In this document: piece by piece, positions 27,978 through 36,533 of the stretch
Position numbering within the stretch: position 1 is the first letter of the stretch
Layout of the letters: every line of letters starts with the position of its first letter
Assembly (NCBI RefSeq): GCF_900107395.1
Contig: NZ_FNPW01000013.1
Span: forward strand, 1-64,000
DNA length: 64,000 nucleotides
Origin: Pseudomonas sp. NFIX28
GTDB taxonomy: Bacteria; Pseudomonadota; Gammaproteobacteria; Pseudomonadales; Pseudomonadaceae
Reading direction: 5' to 3'
Notes under the pieces: model-generated
The model's database searches: none
What the model was told of the DNA's origin: nothing
The model's input: the letters and a program-made list of their open reading frames with translations, nothing else
Position numbers and translations under genes: made by a program

Positions 27978-30110
27978 ATGAAACACATTCCCCTGCTGGC
28001 CAGCCTGTGCGGCTGCCTGTCCGTCAGCGCCTGGGCGCAATCCAGCCTCGACCTGGCACCGATCACCATCGACGGCGAGCAACCCGTCGAACCCGGCCTG
28101 GCCCTCGACCAGCCCAGCGGCATGGCCTCGCGCCTGGGCCTGAGCGTGCGCGAAACCCCGGCCTCGGTGGCCGTGGCCAACCGCAACGATATCGAGCGGC
28201 GCGGCGCGCAGAACTTCCAGGACGCCGCCAACACCCTGCCCGGGGTCAACGCCAGCGCCCCGCCGGGGTTCGGCGGCTTTGTCTCGTACCGTGGTTTCAC
28301 CAGCAGCCAGATCACCCAGATGTTCAACGGCGTCAACGTTTCCGGCGGCCTGGCGCGGCCGGTGGACTCGTGGATCTATGACCGGGTCGAGCTGCTCGGC
28401 GGGCCTTCATCGCTGGTCAATGGCGCAGGCTCGGTGGGTGGCTCGCTGAACTACGTGACCAAGCTGGCCGACCGCCAGGAACGGGCCATCGAGGGCCAGG
28501 TCAGCTACGGCAGCTACGACACCACGCAAACCGCCTTCGGCCTCAACCACGCCCTCAGCGAGGCTGGCGACCAGGTGCAGCACTACGCCCGCCTCGACGT
28601 CAGCCACAACACCAGCAACGGCTACATCGACCGCCAGCAACGCGACGCCTGGAGCCTGGCGTTTTCCCTGCTCAGCGACCTGACGCCGGACCTGTCCCAC
28701 ACCCTGGCCCTGGAGTACCAGGACGAACACGAGGACAGCCCGTACTGGGGCACCCCGGTGCTCAACCCCAAGGCCGGCGAGCTGAAAATCGACAAGCACA
28801 ACCGCTTCAACAACTACAACGTCGAGGACGGCCGCTACGAACAGCGCACGATCTGGGTACGCTCGATCGTCGACTACCGGATCAACGACAGCACCAGCCT
28901 GCGCAACACCCTCTACCACCTGGACAGCCAGCGCGACTACCGCAACCTGGAGACCTACCAGTACAACGCCGACAACAGCGCGGTGAACCGCTCCACGGCC
29001 TATCAGGTGCGGCATCAGGGCAAGCAGAACGGCAACCAGTTCGAGCTGCGCCACGACAGCTCGATCTTCGGCCTGGACAGCACCTGGTCCGGCGGTTTCG
29101 AGTACAAGGTCAACCGCACCACCAACTCGCCGCTGAACGTCAAGGCGGCCAACAGCGTCGATCCGAACGACTACCAGCCGGGGCATTTCTACGACCTGCC
29201 GGGCACCCGCCAGGGCTTTGTCGCCGACAAGACCAACGAGGCCACCACCCAGGCGCTGTTCGTCGAGAATCGCCTGGCCCTGACCGACCAGCTGGCGCTG
29301 CTCACTGGCCTGCGCTACGACCACATCGAGCTGGACGTGACCAACCACCGCCAGGTAACGCCGAGCAACCCGCGGCACCTCAAGCGCAGCTGGGAGCCGG
29401 TCACCGGCCGGGTCGGCCTGACCTACCAGTTCCTGCCCAGCGCCAACGTCTATGTGCAGTACAGCACCGCCGCCGAGCAGCCCAACGGCACCCAGGACTT
29501 CGACGTCTCCACGGGCAAGCAATGGGAGGTGGGCAGCAAGTTCGATTACCTGGACGGCCGCGGCTCGGCGACCCTGGCCGCCTACCGCATCGAGCGCAAG
29601 GACTTCGCGGTGACCGACCCGCTGGACCCGACCCTGAGCATCCCGGTGGGCCAACAGACCTCCAAGGGCATCGAAGTGGCCAGCTCGCTATGGGTCACGC
29701 CGAAGCTATTGCTGGAGGGCAATTTCGCCTGGGTCGATGCGCAGTACGACGAGTTCACCGAAAAGAACGCCGCGGGCGTGGTGGTGTCACGCAAGGGCAA
29801 TACCCCGACCAACGTGCCGGACCGGGTCGGCAACCTATGGCTGACCTATGACCTGGCGCCGCAGTGGCAGGCCGGGGTCGATGCGCGCTATGTAGCGGCG
29901 GTGTACGCCGACACGGCCAATACCATGACCGTGCCGTCCTACACCCTGTACGGCACCTTCCTGACCTACAAGCTCGACAGCCACACGGCAATCACCGGAC
30001 GCGTGCGCAACCTGACCAACGAGGTCTACGCCGAATTCGTCCATGCCTCGCCGGCTTATTACCTGGGTACGCCGCGGACCTTCGAGCTGGCGGTGCAGAG
30101 CCGCTTCTAG
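27978..30110 (+). CDS. TonB-dependent siderophore-type outer-membrane receptor
   Basis: A 710-residue precursor. The signal peptide MKHIPLLASLCGCLSVSAWA is followed by a plug domain (about 55-165) with ETPASVAVANRNDIERRGAQ, DAANTLPGVNASAPP, RVELLGGPSSLVNGAGSVGG and a 22-strand barrel ending in the aromatic-terminal LAVQSRF. There is no N-terminal STN signalling domain, so it is a plain transporter, not a transducer. It resembles ferric-siderophore receptors of the FhuE/FpvA group, but the neighbouring DUF2946 gene leaves another metal complex possible. A possible weak ribosome binding site, AGGATCTACCG, lies before the ATG. No Fur box is obvious in the short upstream gap. Confidence 0.9.
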   Translation: MKHIPLLASLCGCLSVSAWAQSSLDLAPITIDGEQPVEPGLALDQPSGMASRLGLSVRETPASVAVANRNDIERRGAQNFQDAANTLPGVNASAPPGFGGFVSYRGFTSSQITQMFNGVNVSGGLARPVDSWIYDRVELLGGPSSLVNGAGSVGGSLNYVTKLADRQERAIEGQVSYGSYDTTQTAFGLNHALSEAGDQVQHYARLDVSHNTSNGYIDRQQRDAWSLAFSLLSDLTPDLSHTLALEYQDEHEDSPYWGTPVLNPKAGELKIDKHNRFNNYNVEDGRYEQRTIWVRSIVDYRINDSTSLRNTLYHLDSQRDYRNLETYQYNADNSAVNRSTAYQVRHQGKQNGNQFELRHDSSIFGLDSTWSGGFEYKVNRTTNSPLNVKAANSVDPNDYQPGHFYDLPGTRQGFVADKTNEATTQALFVENRLALTDQLALLTGLRYDHIELDVTNHRQVTPSNPRHLKRSWEPVTGRVGLTYQFLPSANVYVQYSTAAEQPNGTQDFDVSTGKQWEVGSKFDYLDGRGSATLAAYRIERKDFAVTDPLDPTLSIPVGQQTSKGIEVASSLWVTPKLLLEGNFAWVDAQYDEFTEKNAAGVVVSRKGNTPTNVPDRVGNLWLTYDLAPQWQAGVDARYVAAVYADTANTMTVPSYTLYGTFLTYKLDSHTAITGRVRNLTNEVYAEFVHASPAYYLGTPRTFELAVQSRF

Positions 30111-30113
30111 ACG

Positions 30114-30187
30114 CATCGCGGGCAAGCCTCGCTCCTACAGGAGACGCATCGTTTGGCCTTCTGTAGGAGCGGAGCTTGCCCGCGATA
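30114..30187. repeat. BIME (paired REP palindromes)
   Basis: Arms CATCGCGGGCAAGCCTCGCT and TGTAGGAGCGGAGCTTGCCC lie between the convergent receptor and binding-protein genes. Confidence 0.9.
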
Positions 30188-30213
30188 GCGATCCCAACCT
30201 CACCACGGTTTCT

Positions 30214-31230
30214 TCAATCCAGACTCGCGCTGACCTTGTCCGCCACATCCCCGGGCAGCCACGCCCGCCACACTTGCGGATGCGCCTTGAGGAACGCCCG
30301 CGCCGCCTCCCGCGGCGGCGTGTGCTTCTCGCTCATCTCGGCCAATGCCTTGTTCAGCGACTCGATCGGCAAGTCGACCTTGCTGAAGAACTCGGTGATC
30401 TGTGGGTATTGCTTCTGGAACGGCGCGGACACGCCGATGGACAGCTTCGAGGCCAGTGAACGCGTGGGTCGCGGATTGGGATGGTCGGGGTCGGTCAGGG
30501 TTTTCCAGGCCTCGGCATCGAACGGTGGCTCTTCCAGCTGGATCAGTTTGAAGCGGCCAAGCAAAGGGGTCGGCGACCAGTAGTAGAACAGGATCGGCTG
30601 GCCACGGCGGATCGATGAAGTAATCTCGGCGTCCAGCGCCGCGCCGGACCCGCTGCGAAAATTCACATAGCTGTCGGTCAGGCCGTAGGCCTTGAGTTTC
30701 TGCTTGTTCACCACTTCCGAGGTCCAGCCGATGGGGCTGTTGAGAAAACGCCCCTTGCCCGGGCTTTCCGGGTCCTTGAACACGTCCTTGTAGCGTTTCA
30801 GGTCGGCGACGCTGCGCAGCCCCGGCGCCATGGGCTTGATGCCCTTGGCCGGGTCGCCCTTGACCACGTATTCCGGCACCCACCAGCCTTCGGTCGCGCC
30901 TTTCACCGTGTCGCCCAGGGCCATTACCTTGCCCTCGGCTTCGGCCTTGACCCACACCGGGCTGCGTCCGGCCCACTCTTCGCCGATGACCTGGATATCG
31001 TTGTTGGCCAGCGCGGTTTCCAGGGTGATGGTGGTGCCCGGCAAGGTGTCGGTCGGCAGGCCGTAGCCCTTCTCGACGATGATGCGCAGGATATCGGTGA
31101 TCAGGCTGCCGCTTTCCCAGTTCAGGTCGGCGAAGTGGATCGGCGCCTGCGCCGCCGAGGCGCCGGCCGGTGCCAGCAAAATACCGAAGCCGAGCAGCGC
31201 GCCGCCCAATAGTGTCCGCAGTCCTTTCAT
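30214..31230 (-). CDS. glycine betaine/choline-type ABC substrate-binding protein (OpuAC family)
   Basis: A 338-residue periplasmic binding protein precursor. Signal peptide LLGGALLGFGILLAPAGASA with cleavage near residue 27, then APIHFADLNWESGSLITDIL, the typical OpuAC start with the Trp of the aromatic cage. Other segments include GWTSEVVNKQKLKAYGL, RRGQPILFYYWSPTPLLGRF and the C-terminal helices ESLNKALAEMSEKH. It would bind a quaternary ammonium compound or proline-like osmolyte for an ABC importer. No permease or ATPase gene is adjacent, so it is an orphan binding protein that may serve a transporter encoded elsewhere. Confidence 0.88.
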   Translation of the reverse strand: MKGLRTLLGGALLGFGILLAPAGASAAQAPIHFADLNWESGSLITDILRIIVEKGYGLPTDTLPGTTITLETALANNDIQVIGEEWAGRSPVWVKAEAEGKVMALGDTVKGATEGWWVPEYVVKGDPAKGIKPMAPGLRSVADLKRYKDVFKDPESPGKGRFLNSPIGWTSEVVNKQKLKAYGLTDSYVNFRSGSGAALDAEITSSIRRGQPILFYYWSPTPLLGRFKLIQLEEPPFDAEAWKTLTDPDHPNPRPTRSLASKLSIGVSAPFQKQYPQITEFFSKVDLPIESLNKALAEMSEKHTPPREAARAFLKAHPQVWRAWLPGDVADKVSASLD

Positions 31231-31300
31231 GCCTGGTGCCCCTTTTGCTGTTCGCAGCGTTGCAGGATGGCCTCGCAGCCCAGGGCCGCCAGCCGCTGAC

Positions 31301-31413
31301 AGGATCTGTACGAAAAGTCGGTAAGCGAAGGTCAGGCAAGCCTGTTTTTAACCCAGCATGGCCTGCGTAGCGCCAAAGGCGTACAGCGCGCAGCCACTTT
31401 TCGTTCAGAACCT
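31301..31413. repeat. CTGTACGAAAAGT inverted-repeat element, long copy
   Basis: Left end AGGATCTGTACGAAAAGT, right end ACTTTTCGTTCAGAACCT, and a 77-bp interior similar to the element at 27838 read on the opposite strand. Nothing else is recognised in the 31231-31461 gap. Confidence 0.75.
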
Positions 31414-31461
31414 ATTAAGTCATCTGACTGTAGTAGAGGTTCCTACTTTCGAGGGGGCACT

Positions 31462-31659
31462 TCAGTTTTCGCCCTGCTCCTGCAGCTGCTGCAACTCGCG
31501 GCGCACCATGCTGGCGTACTCCGCCGGCTTCAGGACATACAGCTGCGAGGCCACCCAGCCCAGCCAGGCCCCTTGCAGCACGGCCTTTTGCGCGAACAGG
31601 CGCTGGGCCTCGGCGCGGGCGCGCGGAAGGTGCTGCTGGTGGAATTCGGCGCGGCTCAC
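31462..31659 (-). CDS. small conserved-looking hypothetical protein
   Basis: A 65-residue, mostly helical, charged protein with no signal or membrane segment. The GTG at 31659 overlaps the stop of the preceding gene (GTGA), which indicates real coupling. I do not recognise a family. It probably shares an operon and a function with the gene upstream. Confidence 0.6.
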   Translation of the reverse strand: MSRAEFHQQHLPRARAEAQRLFAQKAVLQGAWLGWVASQLYVLKPAEYASMVRRELQQLQEQGEN

Positions 31660-32105
31660 TCGCTGGCCTTGAAGCTCACCAGTTCACCCTTGCGCCATTT
31701 GGCGGCCTTGCCGGTCACGGCTTTCAGGGTCTTGGTCAGGCCTTCCTGCAATTGCTGGTGGGCGGCGAACACCGTCACCACGCTGTGGCCTTCCTTGAAC
31801 AGGATGGCGTGGCCGTCGGCGGTGCTGACAAAAGCATATTCGCCCAGGCCGTAGACGGTCAGCTTGATCTCGCGAAAGCGGATTTCGAACTTGCCGCCTT
31901 CCCGGCTGGGCAGGACCGCGGCGCGAAAATGATCGCCGACTTTAAGCTCCAGGCGCGGCTTGTCGTCCACGACCATCGCCGTCTCGGTATCGATTTCGGC
32001 GACGTAAATGCCTTCCGGCGTCTGTTCGGTGATGTAGACGAAACGTGACTGGAACTGTTTGACCAGTTTTGCGCGCAAATCGCCCAAAACGAACAAAGCA
32101 TGCAT
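31656..32105 (-). CDS. hypothetical protein
   Basis: A 149-residue cytosolic-looking protein. It has beta-rich segments SRFVYITEQTPEGIYVAEID and DDKPRLELKVGDHFRAAVLP, then IKLTVYGLGEYAFVSTADGH, and a basic C-terminus KAVTGKAAKWRKGELVSFKA. The ATG at 32105 was chosen because the N-terminal extension above it is compositionally unlike the rest. No family recognised. It is the first gene of a two-gene overlapping unit. Confidence 0.65.
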   Translation of the reverse strand: MHALFVLGDLRAKLVKQFQSRFVYITEQTPEGIYVAEIDTETAMVVDDKPRLELKVGDHFRAAVLPSREGGKFEIRFREIKLTVYGLGEYAFVSTADGHAILFKEGHSVVTVFAAHQQLQEGLTKTLKAVTGKAAKWRKGELVSFKASE

Positions 32106-32658
32106 ATCAAGATTACTTACTGCCAAGGAAAGGTCCCCGAAACTGAAAAATGACTCTGCCCGCGTAAACGCCGGACAGCAGAAAAAGGCGGCCGAGCCGG
32201 CGCCGTCACTCCACATGAAAAACTTGAAACAAGCCGAAAAAGTCACACCCGCCAACGCGTAGGCGCAAACACCGGAGCCCCCTTCCAAAGACATGCGGAA
32301 GGACTACCGGACCGTTTGGCCCGCATCAAGCGCTGAAGAAAGTGGTTCCGACCCGCCGAGAAAGCTGCGCACTCACTGTTGACCGGATAACTTCGCGATC
32401 CTTTCGTCACCGTTCATGGGACGGGAGTGCTGCAGGTAAACATCAATCTCCGACTACTTGGGCAATTCTAGAGCAACTTTGTGTATTCAGACCAACCCAT
32501 GCAACAGCAAATCGTTGAAAAAAACCTCCTGCAGCGTGCCGCGCCGCCACTGGCGTGACTTAACTCAGCCATCGACGGGCAACAACTGCCATACTGCCGC
32601 GACTTGAAGCCAGCCACCTGCCAGGCCTCACCAGCATAATTTCCAGGGGAAGTCGCAC
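32106..32658. other. 553-bp gap without a recognised gene
   Basis: Holds the promoters of the flanking divergent genes. A 19-codon open frame starting MQQQIVEKNLL at 32499 is too short to support. Sequence around 32250-32540 is lower in GC than its surroundings. No repeat or RNA gene is recognised. Confidence 0.5.
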
Positions 32659-32889
32659 GTGACGGAATTCGATATAGGCGAGTTTTTCATTCATGGCGAG
32701 GCCCGCGACGTCGAAGGCGAGTTCCAGGCCGTGATCGTGATGCGCGCCAAGCCACCGCTGCGCACCGTGCGCTGCCACCAGGTGGAAAGGGACCGCTGGT
32801 TCAAGACCGCGGAACTGGCCGAAGCCGCCGCCAAGGACGCGGCCCGCGCCCTCAAGCTGGCCGTCGACCAGGGCGCCCTGAACCTCTGA
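32659..32889 (+). CDS. small hypothetical protein
   Basis: A 76-residue acidic protein starting at a GTG with AGGGGAA upstream. FDIGEFFIHGEARDVEGEFQ is followed by a beta-like HCVERDRW-type region (RCHQVERDRWFKT) and an alanine-rich helix. No named family is recognised. It heads a short run of small genes in this region. Confidence 0.6.
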   Translation: MTEFDIGEFFIHGEARDVEGEFQAVIVMRAKPPLRTVRCHQVERDRWFKTAELAEAAAKDAARALKLAVDQGALNL

Positions 32890-32954
32890 GCCCTGGTAAA
32901 GGATTGCCCCGCCCGACCGATACATTGGCGAGCCTTCATGCAAAGAGCGCCAAG

Positions 32955-33344
32955 ATGATCGACCTCAATCCCCCTGCCCGCCGCCTTTCCCTGGCCGAGC
33001 CCGGCCTGCCGGGCTCGGCCAGCGACAGCCCGGCAAGCGATCCGCTGGACCTGCGCACGCCCATCACCCGGGCGGTCCAGGCCGCACCCGACGGCGTGCT
33101 CGACGCCAAGAAGAAACGCGCGAAGATGCTGCGCAAACAGATCGAGCAATTGCAGCAGCGGCTGCGCAAGGCCAACGAACGCCTGGCGATGGTGCAAAGC
33201 GCCGCCCGACATCGCTTCACCGACGCGCACATGCAGGCATTGTCCGCCGCCAGGGCCCAGGCCCAGGCCGCCAGCAGCGCCTTGTCGATGGCCCAGGTGG
33301 CGCTGTTCCAGGCGGAAAACGCCTTGATCGGCAGCGAAGCCTGA
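32955..33344 (+). CDS. hypothetical coiled-coil protein
   Basis: A 129-residue protein. Residues 1-50 are proline/alanine-rich and probably disordered. Residues 55-125 form a predicted coiled coil (DAKKKRAKMLRKQIEQLQQR followed by LRKANERLAMVQSAARH, then alanine-rich heptads). The ATG at 32955 follows a GCGCCAAG stretch with no strong ribosome binding site. Family not recognised; no membrane segment. Confidence 0.6.
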   Translation: MIDLNPPARRLSLAEPGLPGSASDSPASDPLDLRTPITRAVQAAPDGVLDAKKKRAKMLRKQIEQLQQRLRKANERLAMVQSAARHRFTDAHMQALSAARAQAQAASSALSMAQVALFQAENALIGSEA

Positions 33345-33431
33345 GCCCCCGGCAAACCGATCGAACTCCTGGCCGCCGTGCGTTTCAGATACAAGACAAC
33401 GCCTGGATCGCCCACCTGCAAGGAGACCACC

Positions 33432-33671
33432 ATGGACTCGCCGACCCACGACCTCAAAGGGCTGTTCGATCAGCTCGGCCTGGACTCCAGCCCCACGGCC
33501 ATCGACGCCTTTATCGAACAGCATTCGCCGCTGCCCGACGACGTGCGGATGATCGATGCCGACTTCTGGACGCCCCAGCAAGCGGCCTTTCTCAAGGAAG
33601 AATTGCGCGAAGATGCCGACTGGGCGCGGGTGGTCGACGAACTCAACCTGCGCTTGCACCAGCGTCGTTAA
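33432..33671 (+). CDS. DUF2789 family protein
   Basis: A 79-residue acidic protein. DLKGLFDQLGLDSSPTAIDA, FIEQHSPLPDDVRMIDADFW and TPQQAAFLKEELREDADWAR are the DUF2789 pattern. CAAGGAGACCACC gives a strong ribosome binding site before the ATG. Its stop overlaps the stop of the convergent small gene by 3 to 4 bases. Function unknown. Confidence 0.85.
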   Translation: MDSPTHDLKGLFDQLGLDSSPTAIDAFIEQHSPLPDDVRMIDADFWTPQQAAFLKEELREDADWARVVDELNLRLHQRR

Positions 33672-33886
33672 GCCGAACGGCTAAATGCCGGATGCCCGGC
33701 CTTGTCCAGCGCCAGCTGGGCCAGCCAGGACGCCTGGCATTCCAGGGCCTCGTCCCGGCTGGCGAAGGCCGCGCCACGGCGCTCGCCATTGACCAGCACG
33801 ACCCAGCACACATTCAGCCCGACCGCGCGAAAGGTGGCCGGTACACCGCTACCAATCATCACTGCGACATCGACTTTGCTTTGCAT
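33668..33886 (-). CDS. small hypothetical protein
   Basis: A 72-residue protein with a beta-rich start (VNVCWVVLV-type strand: GLNVCWVVLVNGERRGAAFA) and a helical SRDEALECQASWLAQLALDK segment, resembling short DUF2188-like folds but not clearly assignable. CAGGAGAA upstream is a strong ribosome binding site. A 14-bp perfect palindrome lies 22 bp upstream of the start. Confidence 0.68.
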   Translation of the reverse strand: MQSKVDVAVMIGSGVPATFRAVGLNVCWVVLVNGERRGAAFASRDEALECQASWLAQLALDKAGHPAFSRSA

Positions 33887-33907
33887 GAGGACTTCTCCTG
33901 GTAACTA

Positions 33908-33921
33908 GTTAGCTAGCTAAC
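33908..33921. promoter_or_regulatory. 14-bp perfect palindrome upstream of small gene
   Basis: GTTAGCTAGCTAAC, extended on one side by ACTA. It is located just before the small minus-strand gene and resembles MarR-type operator sites (inference). The regulator is unknown. Confidence 0.45.
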
Positions 33922-34017
33922 AATGATCGCCATACTAATGAGTTCCACTGCTGGGAAAAAGCCATCCCCTGCACAGCTTCGTTGCAGCGCCGGTAACAAT
34001 GCCCGGCCCGCATGCGC

Positions 34018-35640
34018 TTAACCGCGCGCGGCGGCGGCCTGTTCGGGTTTGTAGCCCAGGCGCAGGCCACCCCAATGCCGGCCCTTGACCATGATCGGCA
34101 CCGACAGGTCGTGCATCAGCTCGCCGGTATCGCGGGTATAGGTTTGCAGCAATAGCGGCTGCTGGTGGCTGCCGCAGCGGATGCCGGTGCGGTCCTCGAA
34201 CTTGCGCTTGGTGCGGTTGTGCAAGGTGTCCACCTGCGGATCGCCGGTCAACGGTTGCGAGAACGCCTTGTTGTGGGTCGGCACATAACCCTGGGGCGTG
34301 CAGGCGATGGCGAACACCAGGCCTTCATGCCGGGCCAGCAAAGGCTCCTGGATCGCCGGCAGCACCTGGTCGGCGTAGCGGTCGAAACGAGTCTGGTACT
34401 TCACCGGCTGGGTATTGGCAATCGGCTGGTAGCTGCGGTCGAACAGGTCGTCGAGGCTGATGCGATTGGCCGCAAGATCCGCCTCGAATTGCTCGGCAAT
34501 GCGCCGGGCGCCTTCGCGGGCCAGGTCGTAGACGCGTTGGTGATAGTCATCCAGGCCGACGGCCGCCAGGCGCTCGCTGATGATTTCCGCCTGCCCTTCC
34601 ATCTGCACCGCCGCCTCGGCCAGGCTGCGGGTCTGCTGGTCGCTCACCGCCAGATCGCCGCGCACCTGCTCCACGGCATGGAACAGGCTGTCCAGCTGCT
34701 GGCGATTGGTCTCGGCGCCGCGAGCGATCTCGCCGACCTGGCTTTCCACGCCGGCTGCCAGCCGGGCGATGTTCTGCAGATGCTGGCCGGTGTACTCGAC
34801 CTGCTCGACCCCGGTGTTCAGGTCGCTGGACAGCTGGCGGATCTGCTCCACCACCTGGGCCGTGCGTTGCTGGATATCGCCGACCATCACCCCGACTTCA
34901 TCGGTGGCGATCGCCGTGCGCCCGGCCAGGCCGCGCACTTCGTCGGCCACCACGGCGAACCCGCGGCCATGCTCCCCGGCCCGCGCCGCCTCGATGGCGG
35001 CATTCAGCGCCAGCAAGTTGGTCTGGCTGGCGATCGACTGGATCACCAGCGCCACCCGCTGGATGTCTTCGCTGCGCTGGCTCAAGGCTTCGATCAATTG
35101 GCGGCTGTCGTTCGCGCTTTGGCTGAGGCGGTGCATGCGCGCGATGGACTCGCCCAGCACCGTGCTGCCTTCGGCGCTGCTGCGGTGGGCTTCGCTGGCG
35201 GCGCTCAGGGCCTGTTGGCTGAGCTGCGCGGCCAGTTGTTCAGTGTGGATCATCGCTTCGGCGCTGCTGACGATGCGCGCCGCCGAGTCCAGTTGCGACT
35301 GCACCCGCCCGGCCAACTGCCGGACCGAATAGGCCACGCCGGCGGCCGACAGCGCGTTATGGCTGGTGCTGTAGGACAGGTCGCGAGTCAGCGCGGCGAT
35401 CTCGCCATTATCGACGCTGCTGTCCGGCGCTGCGGCCTTGGGCGCGGCCAGGCACGGCAACCAGACAATCAGCAACATCAGCGGTACGGCGAGGTAAAAG
35501 GAAAGCAGCCCCTGGGACAGGGCATACAACATCAGCAGCAAGGCGCTGCCTTGCAGGGCTGGAACCTGCCAGCGCCGGGTGTTTTGGACTACAGGCAGTG
35601 GTTGCGCAATGGCAGCCGGCAAAGATCCGTCTTGCATCAT
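34018..35640 (-). CDS. methyl-accepting chemotaxis protein with C-terminal sensory region
   Basis: A 540-residue chemoreceptor. A hydrophobic pair (about 28-66, GSALLLMLYALSQGLLSFYL and AVPLMLLIVWLPCLAAP) anchors the N-terminus with almost no periplasmic domain. The signalling domain (about 95-390) contains the hairpin tip VIQSIASQTNLLALNAAIEA, AARAGEHGRGFAVVADEVRG, which contacts CheA/CheW. Unusually, about 150 residues follow the signalling domain: DLFDRSYQPIANTQPVKYQT, FAIACTPQGYVPTHNKAFSQ and GELMHDLSVPIMVKGRHWGG, a Cache/PAS-like cytoplasmic sensing region. It probably detects an internal or membrane-permeant cue. Two start codons (35640, 35637) are equally possible. Confidence 0.9.
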   Translation of the reverse strand: MMQDGSLPAAIAQPLPVVQNTRRWQVPALQGSALLLMLYALSQGLLSFYLAVPLMLLIVWLPCLAAPKAAAPDSSVDNGEIAALTRDLSYSTSHNALSAAGVAYSVRQLAGRVQSQLDSAARIVSSAEAMIHTEQLAAQLSQQALSAASEAHRSSAEGSTVLGESIARMHRLSQSANDSRQLIEALSQRSEDIQRVALVIQSIASQTNLLALNAAIEAARAGEHGRGFAVVADEVRGLAGRTAIATDEVGVMVGDIQQRTAQVVEQIRQLSSDLNTGVEQVEYTGQHLQNIARLAAGVESQVGEIARGAETNRQQLDSLFHAVEQVRGDLAVSDQQTRSLAEAAVQMEGQAEIISERLAAVGLDDYHQRVYDLAREGARRIAEQFEADLAANRISLDDLFDRSYQPIANTQPVKYQTRFDRYADQVLPAIQEPLLARHEGLVFAIACTPQGYVPTHNKAFSQPLTGDPQVDTLHNRTKRKFEDRTGIRCGSHQQPLLLQTYTRDTGELMHDLSVPIMVKGRHWGGLRLGYKPEQAAAARG

Positions 35641-35776
35641 CTGGATTACCCCACGCTTTTCTAATTATTTGCTGGGCATTTAACGCCACTAAAAGGCCAT
35701 TATCCATGGTCCATTAGTAGCAGGTTTGCAGCAGATCAATAGAAATGCGCGGGGCTTTCAGGGCGCCCACAAACGA

Positions 35777-35836
35777 CTCGCGGGCAAGCCTGCCATCCCG
35801 GTGCATGGCGACCAGGGGATGGGGCTTGCCCGCGAG
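35777..35836. repeat. REP pair
   Basis: 14-bp perfect arms CTCGCGGGCAAGCC / GGCTTGCCCGCGAG. It lies between the chemoreceptor and dksA-like gene; the outer GTAGGAGC ends are missing, so this is a decayed or half-size BIME. Confidence 0.75.
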
Positions 35837-35852
35837 GGGGAAGTCTTGGCGA

Positions 35853-36257
35853 TCAGGCCTGACGCTGGTGCTTGTCGATCTGCTCGTGACGTTCCTGAGC
35901 TTCGATGCAGTACTTGGTGGTCGGGCTGATCAGCAGGCGCTTGAGGCCAATCGGCTCGCCGCTGTCGTCGCACCAGCCGAAGCTGTCGTCGCCGATACGG
36001 CCCAGGGCCTGCTCCAGCTGCGGCAGCATGCGCTGGTCGCGATCGATAGCGTTGACCAGCCAGGTGCGCTCTTCCTCTACGGAAGCCGCGTCGGCAGGGT
36101 CGGCCGGGGTGTCCAGGCTCTCAATGGCGATTCGGTTCTGTTCGATGCGCTCGTGGGTTTCGACCTTCATGGCCTGCAACAGCTCAGTGAAAAAAGCCAG
36201 CTGCTCGGCGTTCATGTAGTCATCCGCCGGCATGGCCAGCAACTTTTCCTTTGTCAT
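35853..36257 (-). CDS. zinc-free DksA2-type RNA polymerase secondary-channel factor
   Basis: A 134-residue DksA-family protein, the same length as P. aeruginosa DksA2. The N-terminal coiled-coil domain has the tip motif PADPADAASVEEE with the two acidic residues that reach the polymerase active site. The C-terminal globular domain keeps only two of the four zinc cysteines: Cys96 (followed by Ser99) and Cys117 (followed by Ala120), so zinc binding is unlikely. DksA2 replaces DksA under zinc limitation and amplifies the stringent response with ppGpp. The ATG at 36257 (MTKEKLLAMP) follows AGAGAAATCA. In P. aeruginosa dksA2 is Zur-controlled; I could not identify a full Zur box here. Confidence 0.87.
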   Translation of the reverse strand: MTKEKLLAMPADDYMNAEQLAFFTELLQAMKVETHERIEQNRIAIESLDTPADPADAASVEEERTWLVNAIDRDQRMLPQLEQALGRIGDDSFGWCDDSGEPIGLKRLLISPTTKYCIEAQERHEQIDKHQRQA

Positions 36258-36533
36258 TGATTTCTCTATAAAAAATACGTGCATTAAGGCGAATTAAAGC
36301 TGTTTTCCGTGCCCCCTTTCGGGGCATCGGAAAGGCGCCATACATTCCAAGCGCCACCCGGCACTCAATTTACGAGGGGCGGCAGTCTAAGGCCGGTTTG
36401 AGGCCTCAGCAACTGAAATGACATTGAATTTGTCCGACAAGCCCTGAAAGCCCGCCAGGGCTGGCTTTGGCGGCGGTAATCGGAGTGCGTTTATAACAAG
36501 AAATTCAATCAGGCGGGGTCTTTTAGAAGACAA

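Noticed and set aside
32499..32558. 19-codon frame MQQQIVEKNLL...
   Set aside because: Too short, with no ribosome binding site or context.
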